Shown here one piece after another: positions 21,830-32,155 of a DNA stretch of 64,000 bases. How positions within the stretch are numbered: position 1 is the stretch's first letter; every line of letters begins with the position of its first letter. The translations under genes and the position numbers were made by a program. The notes under the pieces were generated by a model. It had not been told where the DNA came from. It was given only the letters and a program-made list of their open reading frames with translations, and did no database searches. This DNA is from Henricia sp. BOLD:AAB3569 (taxonomy: Eukaryota; Echinodermata; Asteroidea; Spinulosida; Echinasteridae), in contig JBBELK010000293.1 of the NCBI GenBank assembly GCA_037783545.1, positions 62,001 to 126,000 on the forward strand, in the 5' to 3' direction.

Positions 21830-22635
21830 AACTGTCGGTACACTCGTTCGATTGCACAGTTGCTTCAGAATTTAACCTAACCCCATTGTTTTCTTTGAAT
21901 TTTACCAAAAATAACTTCGTCAAAACGCGCAAATTCCAATTTAAAAAACGGAATCTAGCATACAATAAAAATATGGAATATTTGGGAGTATTATGGGATA
22001 ATATAGCCAAGTGACTGACACGGAGAAACGGGTAGAACCACTTTTTATCATTTTATGCAAACATTGTCGCATTTTATTGTTTATTTTTAATGCAGTACAC
22101 ATTTCCAATCCCACATTTTTATGCATAGGCTTATTTTCACAGCTGTTTTTATGGAACAGTTTTTCCCATAACATTAATAATAATAATTTATTTATTTTTA
22201 TTTAATATAATGCGAGGTACATTAAGTCCATATTGGAATATTATGGCGACCGTCTTGATTTGGTATCTTCTGTCTTGGATTTCAGCTACATGAACCAGTA
22301 TTTTCACATGAACATTATTTTTTTCTAAATAAGGGCATCAAACCCTACATTTGTGTACAGTTCATGCCTTCACCCATTTGACAGGAGCATTCTCCCATTT
22401 CTAGAGCACTTTTTCGTCTTCGGCCCACGGCGTACGTGTGTAACCTCATGCCAAAGCCTATTTTATTCGGACGCGCACGCAGCCACTGTTTTGGGTGTAC
22501 TTGATGACGTCATTGGTCCTTGCAACGAGAAATATTGTCCACTTTTTTGCCAAAAACCCCTATCGGACAAGGAGCCGTCCATAAAGTACGTACACACAGA
22601 GGGGGAAGGGGGTTGGGGGGATTCCTTAAAAATAT
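21830..22635. other. No gene seen
   Basis: AT-rich left part. A CpG-containing right part (22400-22540) carries a TGATGACGTCATTGG CRE-like site near 22503; the open frame 22353-22652 has no recognised product. Confidence 0.45.
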
Positions 22636-22905
22636 TAAAAACAAGACCATAAAGGCTTATAATTTGTTCCATGGTATTGAATAGGAGTTTGGTGTCCCGG
22701 GTTACCTACGCCAATGAAAATTGGCTGTATAGAATGAGTTTGCATTAACCTTGGTGCCATATCTACACACAAACATTAAATTTAAGTGGCATTTGTTGAA
22801 ATAACAATTATTTTTGTACCGAGAAACCACTTTCAATCACTAAAAACACTTGAAAATCTTAAAAAGCATGTCACACTTTTGGACTCCTAATTTTGGGAAT
22901 TACCC
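22636..22905 (+). repeat. Second copy of the 4.4-kb repeat, right part
   Basis: Follows 4440-4695 closely (ATAATTTGTTCCATGGTATT, TTGGTGTCCCGGGTTACC, AAAAAGCATGTCACACTTTT) with one extra AT-rich insertion. The left terminal part is missing. Confidence 0.7.
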
Positions 22906-23089
22906 ATAGGCCTACATTTTGTATTTTCCCCCAGACTTGAGGCGACATGCGAATCGTACTATACCGGTAGTATATTGTATATACTGGGTAGCACTATACA
23001 TGTACATGTGTAGTACTGAACCATTTACCACTGATAAATTCTCTGTTCTGAAATGAACCACACTGAAAATGAACAGTGCTCAGAAGGTT

Positions 23090-23300
23090 TCCCAAGCCCG
23101 CCACAAGACCAGAGCTGCCAACGCTTCCTGATTTTGGAGAAGACGCCCGGAAAATAGGTCGAGCTCCCAACTTTAGATGCATCTCAAAATATCCGAGGTT
23201 GCTAACCGACAACCCAGGAGGGTTTTTAATTTGTCAGCTATTTTTCTCAGGAAATGTGTTCCGATATCAGGAAGGGTTGGCGGCTCTGCAAGAACCTCCA
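23090..23300. mobile_element. Degenerate foldback with AGAGCTGCCAACGCTTCCTG arms
   Basis: CAGAGCTGCCAACGCTTCCTG-type sequence near 23110 is complemented by CAGGAAGGGTTGGCGGCTCT near 23270; ATCTCAAAATATCCGAGG lies near the centre. Confidence 0.6.
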
Positions 23301-23325
23301 AGTCAATTTCCTGGATCTCCATTAA

Positions 23326-23455
23326 AGGCACAGGCTCGTCAGCAATGCTCGCGCGCCAACTTCGTGCCACGAAATACACAGCTCCATAGCAAAAGGCACG
23401 GAGCTGCCTATTCCGTGGCACGAATTTGGCGCGCATTGGTGACGAGCCGCAGCCC
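23326..23455. mobile_element. TTAA-flanked AGGCACAGGCTCGTC foldback
   Basis: TTAA|AGGCACAGGCTCGTCAGCAA at the left; GACGAGCCGCAGCCCT|TTAA-type end at the right. GCGCGCCAACTTCGTGCCAC pairs with GTGGCACGAATTTGGCGCGC. Confidence 0.85.
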
Positions 23456-23755
23456 TTAAACTCCTATAGCTTAGATTTACTGTAACAACTGAATTTGTAA
23501 GCTTGTTCGTTCTTTGTGAATTGCGACTAGAATCGTGGTTTTATCGGTTTTGGCATTGCAGGGTTGTAGCCGAAAACATCACAAAACCGCCACAAGTTCT
23601 CACAAGCTTTCACAGGTACATGTACACCACCGTCCACAATTAACTCTAACGTATACATGTACTACAAAATCCTCCAATAATTTCGTATACGATTTTCCCA
23701 TAGGACCAAGGGGTAAGGGTTAATTATAGCCTTTTGTGCATTTCACATTAATTAG

Positions 23756-23921
23756 TAGACAGCCGAAGTAGACAGCCTTTTGTTAGTTGCCTGAGCAAAT
23801 TGGCTCTAAACTAAAAGTCACTGAACCGTGTCCCTGTGCTTTTGCAACGGTACTTTTGCCGACGGCCATGATGTTTAGAGCCAATTACCATGGTAACGCA
23901 CGTCACGCTTCGGCTGTCTAT
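23756..23921. mobile_element. TA-flanked GACAGCCGAAG foldback
   Basis: TAGACAGCCGAAGTAGACAG at the left; CACGCTTCGGCTGTCTA at the right. Inner inversions include TTTAGAGCCAATTACCATGG. Relatives are 43945-44115 and the half copy 6387-6439. Confidence 0.8.
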
Positions 23922-24020
23922 AGCGTCTGGTGTACCTCATGTATGACGTATACATGTACTTTGCTACACATGCAGAATTACTGTCCAGATGACGAGACTA
24001 AATTTTTCTTGCTATACAAG
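23922..24020 (+). repeat. GCGTCTGGTGT-family fragment
   Basis: Starts AGCGTCTGGTGTACCTCATG directly after a GACAGCCGAAG foldback and stops near TTCTTGCTATAC. Confidence 0.55.
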
Positions 24021-24499
24021 GGATCGATTTCACAAAAGTTCAGTCGAGTTCAAAGCGTCCTAATTCCCACAACGTCCCAAGATAAGAGTGACTGCCTTCG
24101 GGCGTGTACTCGTGTTAACACGAGTATACTCCTGCGCGCGCGAACGGCAAGATTAACGACACTTGGGTCAGTGAGAGTATGCTCTCTACTCCCCAACAAA
24201 TGGGGAGTGCGCTCTTACTCCTGACGAGTGTCATGTGATTTGTACGAAGATGGCGGAATATGGGTGGGATTTTTGGTGAATTTGCTCAACGTGTCAACTC
24301 GATAACTGAAACAACAACAAAGCATCAAAGGTTCTCACGACTTACGGTCTGTATTTTCTTCAGTTTCTTGTGAGCAGCGAAACAACGTTTTTTTGTTCAG
24401 TCATGGCATGAAACGGCCATCTTGACTGATGGCCATTCGCGTATGCGGACTGCGGAAATGCCGCACGCATTACTCCGGAGTAGCGAGAACTGTACGCCC
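24021..24499. other. No gene seen
   Basis: Contains GTGTTAACACGAGTATACTC and GAGAGTATGCTCTCTACTCC-type short palindromes (24110-24225), possibly another decayed foldback. Confidence 0.4.
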
Positions 24500-24861
24500 G
24501 AACGCAGCCAAAAAGACGTGGTTAAAAAGTAACTATACGATGTGGTCGTTACCGACTACGTCGTAGTCGTCAAATGTCAAATTTAACCCTTTAAGCATGG
24601 TCATTTTAAATAACACCCCAATGTGGTTAAATTTCAACCACGTTCTGTGGTTAAATTACGTGGTTATTTTTTAACGACTCCAACGCCATGGCAAGACATT
24701 TTCACCACTGTATGTGGTCAATTTGACAATAAGTTTACCCACTATTAATGGAGTCACGTTTTGACCTCATTCAGGAGTGGAAAACGTAAACCAGTTCCCG
24801 TGGTCGTTGTAAAAGACCAACAGTGCACGCAGATTTTGCATGACATGCCATCAACTATACG
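24500..24861. repeat. GTGGTTAA-rich repeat, left part
   Basis: Repeated GTGGTTAAA and TTAACCAC-type units (ACGTGGTTAAAAAG, CCCAATGTGGTTAAATTTC, ACGTTCTGTGGTTAAATTAC). The related right part lies at 25395-25525 beyond the SINE and some AT-rich sequence. Confidence 0.5.
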
Positions 24862-25082
24862 GTTTTATCTTTAACTATACTTTATTATCAACTTTAGATG
24901 ACGAAAAAGGAGTTGCAGTTTTAGAAGTGGGAGGGAAAACCCTCCGAGAGATCCCCAGGGGAAACCCACGCGGTCAAGTATAGGGACTGCAAGCCCAATC
25001 CACATGCACGCCCCGGATTCGAACCCGGGACGCCAGAGGTGAAAGGCGAATAAAGAACCACTACGCCAACCCGACCGCACTA
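24862..25082 (-). mobile_element. tRNA-derived SINE
   Basis: The minus strand starts GTGCGGTCGGGTTGGCGTAG with an A-box (TGGCGTAGTGGTT) and, about 45 bases on, a B-box (GGGTTCGAATCC). A unique body (GTGGGTTTCCCCTGGGGATC, GGAGGGTTTTCCCTCCCAC) follows, ending in an AT-rich tail. It interrupts a TGGTTAA-rich region. Confidence 0.75.
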
Positions 25083-25394
25083 TCATTTACTTTCTCCATG
25101 GTTTTATCTTTACTCACAAACTGTACGCATTGTACATCATAATACACATTTTCCACCACGCGTACTGCAAAAATTAAAACGGATTACAAACATGCATGTA
25201 TATGCAAGTAGGCTATGCACAAAATGATGAGAAATACTAAAACTGGTACAACACGAAAATTGGATTTGATAATTCGAATTGACCGCAAAAGCTCCATTAG
25301 TTGCTATAAAAATGTTTGTTAATGCCTCTAAATACGCTTATACTAATTACAACATCACGCGACATTTGACTACCTCAAACGTTGTTTAAATAAC

Positions 25395-25525
25395 CCAGTA
25401 AACGCGGTTGTTTTAACCGCGTGGTATACAGGATGGGGTCAAATAGTTGTTCACTTGACCACGAAAGTTGTCAAATTCAGTTGACCAACATGGGAAAAAA
25501 CAACCACGCAGATTTAATAGTGTAA
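25395..25525. repeat. GTGGTTAA-rich repeat, right part
   Basis: CGCGGTTGTTTTAACCGCG is a short palindrome, followed by GTTGTTCACTTGACCACG and AACAACCACGCAGATTTAAT; the motif style matches 24500-24861. Confidence 0.45.
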
Positions 25526-25599
25526 AGGCCCTCTCACACACGGACAAATCTCGGGCGTGAGCTTCAAGAGTTGGCGATTTCGGGAAACTCTTGGTAAAA

Positions 25600-25935
25600 C
25601 CCTTGGTGTCTGCGAGTAGACTGCGAGCTTACTACGGGTTAGTTACGAGTCAGTTACGAATTTGATACGATCCTGGTACGAGTTGTCCCGAGTGTACTAC
25701 GAGTTTTACGAATTAACTACGAGTTATTACGAATTACGCAGGATTTTTTCAAGTAAGTCACGAGTTCACTATACGAGCTTACTGCGACTCTGCGATTCAG
25801 TTACGAGTATGGAGCGAGTTTGGTACAAGTTACCCGACTTCGCCATTTTACGTGGGATTTGGCGCCAAACCACGAGGAATTTCACCGACTCTTGCAACTT
25901 GTGCTTGACGTCTTATAACTCGTAGACCAAGTCGT
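25600..25935 (+). repeat. Imperfect TACGAGTT tandem repeat
   Basis: Short units TACGAGTT, TACGAATT and ACTCGTA-like recur about twenty times, giving a Tyr/Glu/Leu-rich translation that is an artefact. Confidence 0.7.
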
Positions 25936-25953
25936 ACAACTCGTATCAAACTT

Positions 25954-26104
25954 AAGCGGGCCTCCCACTGTGCGATTTTTGCCACGAAATTCTTACGAAT
26001 TGGTACGATTTGGTACGATTACCAGAGACTGTCCATGGACTACACACAATCGTACTTAATCGTAGGAGATTCGTGGCAAATATCGCACAGTGGGAGGCCC
26101 GCTT
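25954..26104. mobile_element. TTAA-flanked GCGGGCCTCCCACTG foldback, copy 1 of a head-to-tail pair
   Basis: AAGCGGGCCTCCCACTGTGC with its complement at the right end; GCCACGAAATTCTTACGA and CGTAGGAGATTCGTGGC are inverted inside. It shares its right TTAA with the next copy. Confidence 0.88.
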
Positions 26105-26260
26105 AAAGCGGGCCTCCCACTGTGCGATTTTTGCCACGAATATCCTACGAATTGGTACGATTATCGGAGACTGCCTATAGACTCTACACACAATCGTACC
26201 CGATCGTACCCAATCGTAGCTAATTCTTGGCAAAAATCGCACAGTGGGAAGCCCGCTTTA
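26105..26260. mobile_element. TTAA-flanked GCGGGCCTCCCACTG foldback, copy 2
   Basis: Same arms as copy 1, with a different centre (GATTATCGGAGACTGCC, GACTCTACACACAATCG). It ends about 270 bases from the K2P donor site. Confidence 0.88.
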
Positions 26261-26261
26261 A

Positions 26262-26345
26262 GCGTGCTCGGGTGAGACTATAACCACGACCTCCTGCATA
26301 CTAGGCAGATGTTTTACCCTTAACCACCGAGCTGGCCGGTGTTGA
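26262..26345 (-). repeat. tRNA-like sequence
   Basis: The minus strand reads GGCCAGCTCGGTGGTTAAGG then CATCTGCCTAGTATGCAGGA, with a plausible D-arm and a TCTGC/GCAGG anticodon stem. The T-loop (GTGGTTATAGTCTCACC) is degenerate. A tRNA pseudogene or SINE head, lying between a MITE and the K2P exon. Confidence 0.5.
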
Positions 26346-26530
26346 ATGGCGGGTTCAAATCACCATTCTTTTGTGCGTGTTCTTTAATCTGTCGATTGTA
26401 AAGTCTAAAATTGTTACAGACTTGTGATTTTTATTATTACCGTACTTGTGATGGACATGACTAGAACCCCGAGGCCTTGTGAATGTGAAGTAGAAGGATA
26501 AGCATCCATGATTACAGCAGTGTGGCTTAC

Positions 26531-27008
26531 CGATAGTTGAGACAACGGTCATGCAGAAGAGAGCCGAGTTCATAAACCCCCAACTGGTGACATTCTGCGA
26601 AGCTTTCTCCGAAATGATCTTCAAGTTGATAGCCAACTCCCTAACAACCGCCTCTTGTTTGGTGGCATTCATGGTACCGTTCATGTTGTTCAAGAGCTCG
26701 TAGAAGAGCGCCACGATAGTCCGGTTAGTCACATCAGTTACCTTGTCTATCTCTTCCTGTCGCAGATCGGCCGCGGGTTCCTCCACGGCTTGGAAGATAG
26801 CAGCTCCAGCGATGAGGTACGAGGTCCACAGGATTACGGGGAGGGAGCCTCGAAGCCAACGGAGCAGACGCGGCCGGGTGCAGCAGCAGCAGCAGCACCA
26901 ACCGGCCGACACGGTGTCCTTACACCCCGAGGCCCGGCTCGACATCCTCCCTGTACGACGCACCAGATATCTATGGACACTCCGTAACATCAGAACACGA
27001 TGCACCAT
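26531..27008 (-). CDS. K2P potassium channel, N-terminal exon (M1, cap, start of pore 1)
   Basis: First coding exon of a two-pore-domain K+ channel, a plasma-membrane leak channel. It reads 159 complete codons plus one base. Residues about 54-76 form the first membrane helix. A 65-residue extracellular cap follows with four N-glycosylation sequons (NRT, NGT, NAT, NVT) and no cysteine, so the cap disulfide of TWIK-type channels is missing. The pore helix starts at WGFMNSALF and the exon stops inside the selectivity filter at TVVSTI plus G. A donor reading GTAAG follows directly; GT sits at 26530-26529. Splitting K2P genes at the first-pore GYG codon is a known, widely conserved intron position. 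The start at 27008 is ATG with an in-frame TAA nine bases upstream; an alternative ATG at residue 22 has a better context (A at -3). Residues 38-43 are six consecutive cysteines. The matching downstream exon is not found to the left in the window. Confidence 0.9.
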
Positions 27009-27549
27009 CCGTAATTATCACATTTACGCCACAGCACACATGTCACATTGAATTAGAACATTGTCGCCTGATGTTCATTTCAATCTGTTGTAAGAGCTAT
27101 GTTGTAGCACCGATATACACGTGGTGTAAATGATTTCAGTTAACTGTGATTGGCTGTACAAGAGACAATGATTTACATAAACCGTGAATTAAACACGAAG
27201 CTAGAATGTTCGACTAACTAGCACGCGCATTTTACCAAGCCAAGGCTAAGCTTTAATGAAAGACGAACGGTGATTTTCGCTCACTAGGTTCTAGATGGAT
27301 ACTGGCCGACATGCTCACTGAGCTCGTCAGATAATTGATGTGATGAACACGCAGACTCAGATGTGCACTGTCACATGCACAACAAGCGACACATACGTCA
27401 ACCACGCTGGCGCATGTGACACAATATAAATAGAGCAATGCATCACAAAGGTACACGACGTGACGGATGGAGCACTCCGATAACAAGCAGGTTCATGTGC
27501 CAAGCCTGTTAATTAGTGTACACCTTCAAACAATCTGACGAAGCGTTTT
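27009..27549 (-). other. 5' flank of the K2P N-terminal exon
   Basis: Upstream side of the minus-strand exon. No convincing minus-strand TATA box. A TATAAATAG string near 27423 points to the + strand. An upstream untranslated exon cannot be excluded. Confidence 0.35.
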
Positions 27550-27583
27550 GGGGGGGGGGGGGGGTGGGGGGGGGGGGGGGGGG
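27550..27583 (+). repeat. Poly-G run with one T
   Basis: Thirty-four bases of G interrupted once by T. It lies about 540 bases upstream of the K2P N-terminal exon as transcribed. Confidence 0.9.
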
Positions 27584-27734
27584 TACTCGAGAGGATAGTG
27601 AATGCCGATGGTTTGATTTATAGTCACCGAGTGGCCCGATAGGCAGCCGAAGCTATGTACTCCCATGTTAGTCCATATTTCATTTCCATTACGATGGGAA
27701 TGAAATAACTAAATACATGTAAAGAGAGGGGCAG

Positions 27735-27790
27735 GATTGAGCACACTAAGCAGATGCTCTGCCAGATGAGTTATGAGGCCCAGTGGTATT
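27735..27790 (-). repeat. Degenerate tRNA-like fragment
   Basis: The minus strand reads CATAACTCATCTGGCAGAGC then ATCTGCTTAGTGTGCTCAAT, resembling the D-arm and anticodon arm of a tRNA-derived repeat without a B-box. Confidence 0.35.
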
Positions 27791-28489
27791 CCTCCCGTTT
27801 CGCGCAAGCAGTTTCTATAATAGCCCAATGATTGTGTACATGAACGATATGTTGCGTTTGCCACCACAAAGGCTGTTAAGAGCACATGTTGGTTGTCAAG
27901 ACTACGGTTACCATAGCAACTGAAAATGGATGCATTATTCGCGTTTTCTCTCATCCATGCAGGTACCGATTCCCGCAGCACCTGTTCCTGATGCGGGTTA
28001 GTGCTATTCCTCTCAAACTACATATATTAATGTACATGTACTTCCTTCTCGTTTTCCACTAGACACCGTGAACTTACGTATACCCCGCCCCCTCCCCCCA
28101 AATACATAAATAAATAAAGGGGAAAAAATACAAAAAAGGAAGAGAAATGTGTTGAATTATAGAAAACCTGGGATAACAAAGCACTTTCAAGACTGTTACG
28201 GTTCAGATATTTTGTCCAGGTCCAAGTACAATGTAGGCCTAGTCGTATTTTAACGAAGTGATTCCCACAGCAATGAAATGTGAACTCTATATAGACATAC
28301 GTAATGTTTACCACTTTTTTTTATTGGTCCAAATTGTATAGGTCAAACTCAAACAATATAGGAATTGAAAGGGGCATAGCACAGAAACGAATTTGAATTT
28401 AAACACGCAAGGATAATTTTTACCATCAGCTAGACAAAACCATCAAGTCTGTAACAAAAGTAACAAAAAAACAAAAAAAAAACCCCAAG
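27791..28489. other. No gene seen
   Basis: Mixed AT-rich sequence; a C-rich CCCCGCCCCCTCCCCCC patch at 28083-28100; no supported coding frame. Confidence 0.45.
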
Positions 28490-29203
28490 CTTCAAGATCG
28501 TAATTGGCAGCGAAATGAATGCCATTATTGGTAATGACTCTTTCGGGAAATTGAAGAGCCTTGGCCCAAAACAATGACGACCTTGCCACTAATGGAAATG
28601 GCAGACGGCTGCTAGCATTATGTGATAATAACAATTTGTTCATCATGAACTAAATGTTTTCAGCGGGAAAAAAATACACACTGCCACCTTGTACATGGGG
28701 ACTGGCTTTAAGAAGAGAACTGACTATATCTTGACAGAAGAATACGTCAAGAAACGATCAAGACAGTGTATAGGGTGTATCGCCAAGCTAGCATTCCGTT
28801 TGTGTCAGACCATCAAATGGTTGTTCCGTTTTGTAAATTACAAACCAAATCTGACGGAGGAGAACAGTGTCGTAAATGCGTACGGATGACAAGGGGAAAA
28901 TCTCTAAACTGGAAGACATTGGTTCAGGATAAACAAGTTGTGACCCAATTTGGTAATGCATCCGAAGATATCCTGAGAGAATCTGGAGAAACTACTTATT
29001 TGTCAAATGTAGATGAAGTTGAAAGAAATATTGCGGAATCCCTCTAATTAGGCAGCAGAAGAAACAGTCGCTAAAAATTGAGTTGTTAAACAGGAGTGGG
29101 AAAATGAAAAAAAATCTTCTCTCTTATTAAAGAACGAAGTACGTGACCCGTAAAGATCCTGCCAGACAGAGAGTTGAAGAATGATACCAGAAAGTTGTCT
29201 AGA

Positions 29204-29270
29204 AAATTAATTAATAATAATTATTAATAATATTAATTTATAATATTAATTATTCATAATAATTATTTCT
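29204..29270. repeat. AT-only palindrome
   Basis: Sixty-six bases of alternating AATTAAT and TAATAATT blocks, able to form a cruciform; it lies within the LINE remnant. Confidence 0.8.
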
Positions 29271-29419
29271 ATGGTAAAAAGGCTAATTTAGCCAAGGATG
29301 CCGAGCAAGAGTTTCGGTTGTTGAAGGACTATAGTGCCACCAAGAAAACACAACTTCTAACTCCATCTAAGAAACTTGAGCAACATTTTAGCGAGTAATT
29401 TGGTCATCATGTTATTGAC

Positions 29420-29455
29420 CCACCCATCGGCGTAGCGAGTGGGGGGTGGGTATTG

Positions 29456-29493
<38 letters not shown>

Positions 29494-29755
29494 AGTGACA
29501 CCCACGCAATATTTATTTTATTCGGTAAATTCATGGCACAGTCGGAAAATCCATGGTGCTGTCGGCCCAACAAGTAATATTTATATTATGTCGGCACCAG
29601 TTGTCCCGCGAGGGCGCTCACCCGTTCACCAGCCCGCCCGCCCCAGCGAGCGACTCCGCGAAGGCCCGGCAGCAGTCGGCAAAATTTGGTCACACCCCCA
29701 ATCAAAATGGTCTAGCTACGCCCCTGCAGCCAAATTCAACACCTAAAGTTCATAG
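29420..29755 (+). repeat. Poly-G-bearing repeat inside a LINE remnant
   Basis: Starts near ATCGGCGTAGCGAGTGGGG with a 34-base G run at 29459-29492 and ends near GGTCTAGCTACGCCCCTGC, so GGCGTAGC and GCTACGCC form inverted ends. The GC-rich middle (about 29600-29680) holds chance open frames. Confidence 0.55.
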
Positions 29756-30299
29756 CACATATTAGCAGACTTCCAAATTCAGCTCTTCAGATACGAGTTC
29801 TTTTCTGCAGACGACCTTATTCCCCAGATCCCTGGAAAAACTACTGAAGGATAAAGGAGGATTCATGGTAGAAACGATCCTGAGCACCCAACCTACTGTA
29901 ACAGTTGATGGGGAATGAAGATGATGATATTGACGATAATTTATGACTTTCAAGCGATTTGAATTCTCCACCAACCCCTGAAGTTGCCTTTACAATTTTA
30001 TTATAAAATACATGATGATTAATTTAATGTTCAACTAAACTAATGAAATATAATGACTCTTTTTGGGATTATGAAAATAAACGGGTCGTGTTAAAACTCA
30101 ATCTCCTCCCGAAATTATAAACAAGATCAAAACAACGTTTATAAACAAAGTTTTGCAGAAGTGTCAAGATGAAGTGACACCGCCTTCCAATTCCTCGGTA
30201 GCTTTATTAGACAGTTATTAGATTATGTCGCCAAAATCAAAACAAATCGACTATACACTGCAGAGAGTCCCGGACACTGTTGAGAGAATTAAGATTTAT

Positions 30300-30437
30300 T
30301 AGGTGATCGGGCCAACAGCCCGATCACCTATTACTCTCGTACGATTTTTAGGTGATCGGAACTCATTCCGATCACCTATTACTATTGTACGATTTCTTTT
30401 TTTTTTTAGGTGATCGGGCCAACAGCCCGATCACCTA
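30300..30437. repeat. Three tandem hairpin modules (AGGTGATCGGG)
   Basis: Hairpins at 30300-30330, 30349-30378 and 30407-30437: AGGTGATCGGGC, a 5-base loop, then the complement. The first two are each followed by ATTACT(C/A)T(C/T)GTACGATTT. They form the left end of the array that follows. Confidence 0.85.
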
Positions 30438-32155
30438 TTACTCTCGTACGATTTCTTTGTTTTTTTTCTTTTTCTTCTTCCACTCAAACGTTTCCAGAGC
30501 TTTTCTTCAAAACGGTTCAAGCTATCAACTTAAAACTTGGTAGGAACATCAACCCCAATGTGAAGATGTGCATACAAGTGTGACGTCATTGTGACGTCAT
30601 TAGGTATCAAATTACAAACCAAAAATGACCAAAATATGCATGTTTTAAAATGCTTCCGTCTGGAAAACCACGTGACCCATGATCTTCGTATTTGACAGGC
30701 TTATATATCAGATCATGGCCTACAATTTTCTTCGTGTGGGCATTTTCATCTGACCCTTCCTTCTGGGGTCAATCTGAGGTCAAAGTTCAACGAAAACGAA
30801 AATCTCAATTTTTGCACTTATTGAGCAACAATGCCCATCAAACCAAGCTGAATCTTTAAGAAACTAAGTACAGGCATAGGTCCTATGGCAGACTTTCACC
30901 AACGTGTTTAATATTATGATGGCATCAAGCGTGACGTCATCGTGACGTCATCAAGTATCAAATTACACCTCCCAAAAAACCAAAATATGCATATTTTAAA
31001 ATGCTTCCGTCTCGAAAACCACGTGACCCAGGATCTTCGTATTTGGCAGGTTTATAGATGACATTCTGTTCTACAACTTTCTTTGTGTGGGCATTGTCAT
31101 CTGACCCTTCCTTCTGGGGTCAATTGGAGGTCAAAGTTCAACGAAAACGGAAATCTCAGTTTTTACACTTACCAGTAACAATGCCCATCAAACCAAACTG
31201 AATCGTTAGTAAATTAGATACAGACATAGGCCCTATGACAGACTTTCACCAGCATGTATAGTATCATGATGGCATCAAGTGTGACGTAATTATGACGTCA
31301 TCAGGTGTCAAATTACAAAAATTCAAAGGTTATTATTTTCAAAATTCATATCTCAAGAACCGTAATAGATACTTGAACAATTCTTTCACAACATGATAAG
31401 TCTAAATGAACTGAACAAATCATACGATGTCATGACCCCTGTGTGACGCCTACTTCCGGTCCAAACCGGAAGTTGTTCGAAAATGTGCAATTTTTTAGCA
31501 ATTTGAATGAAAATAGATTCAAAGTGGTAGTGAATTTGACCATATTTCTACGGAACGAAATGTTTCCACACATGTGGACCTTTTGACTATACCATTGGTG
31601 ACGTCATTACATGGACGGTGGTTACGTAATGTGGTGTCAAATCACGCAAATTTGGAGCTGAGATGTTTTAAAATGCTGTATCTTGAAAACTACAACAGAT
31701 ATTGGTATGATTCCTTCGCCACATTTAAGAACTTGATGTTCAACATATTGTTCAACAATTTGTGCACAAAATTGTGACGTCATGATGTCGTCACAGGTGT
31801 CACATTACAAGATTTCAAAGGTTATTATTTCAACAATTCATATCTCAAAACGGTGCAAGCTATCAACCCCCAGCTATGGCGGATATGCAGGGAGGAGATA
31901 TTAGTTACCAGATTAGTGTATACAGCAGCCGATTTCACGAAACTTTACGCAATTGCGCAAGTCCACTTACGCCATAAGTTATTGCGCAAGTAATGGCGTA
32001 AATGGACTTGCGCAATTGCGTAAAGTTTCGTGAAATCGGCTGCTGAACTTCCATTTTTGCCATTCCACAGGTGATAACAACGTCTGAAATTCATCACAAA
32101 ATTTTCATTTAACCCGATCACCTGGCGTTTGTAACAACAAACGTCATACCTCTAG
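30438..32155 (+). mobile_element. Helitron/Helentron-like non-autonomous unit 1
   Basis: After a T-rich leader, the body runs from CACTCAAACGTTTCCAGAGC (30480) to CTAG (32152-32155). The 3' end has CCCGATCACCT (complement of the AGGTGATCGGG at the left), then a hairpin GGCGTTTGT...ACAAACGTC (32124-32145), then ten bases ending CTAG followed by T. The body has two about 350-base direct subrepeats (near 30670 and 31020). A 120-base palindrome lies at 31924-32043. No helicase or Rep sequence is present. The 67-residue frame at 31574 is not a gene. Confidence 0.65.
31924..32043. repeat. Palindrome inside unit 1
   Basis: AGCAGCCGATTTCACGAAAC and its complement flank GCAATTGCGCAAGTCCACTT and its complement: arms of about 50 bases, nearly perfect. 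Confidence 0.85.

Larger units (their letters stand above)
28490..30290 (+). mobile_element. Degenerate LINE fragment with APE-type endonuclease
   Basis: Broken frames between 28490 and 29047 read as the C-terminal half of an AP-endonuclease-like domain of a non-LTR element: MNAIIGNDSFG, then NGNGRRLLALCDNNNLFIMN, FSAGKKYT, KKRTDYILTEEYVKK and finally IPFVSDHQMVV. These match in order the GN(D), NGRRLL, TDYIL and SDH landmarks of RTE-like endonucleases. Downstream frames (DAEQEFRLLKDYSATKKTQLLTPSKKL) fit the linker toward the reverse transcriptase, which is not recognisable. Several frameshifts and stops make it a pseudogene. A poly-G-bearing repeat (about 29420-29755) interrupts it. Confidence 0.7.

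Noticed and set aside
24871-25086. 71-codon minus frame
   Set aside because: Reads through a tRNA-derived SINE (A-box, B-box and body).
27423-27431. TATAAATAG as the K2P promoter
   Set aside because: The canonical orientation is on the + strand while the exon is on the - strand.
31574-31777. 67-codon open frame repeated identically at 35856-36059
   Set aside because: Identity follows from the recent duplication of the whole unit. The frame is short, lies over CRE and DR1-like repeats, and is broken in unit 2.
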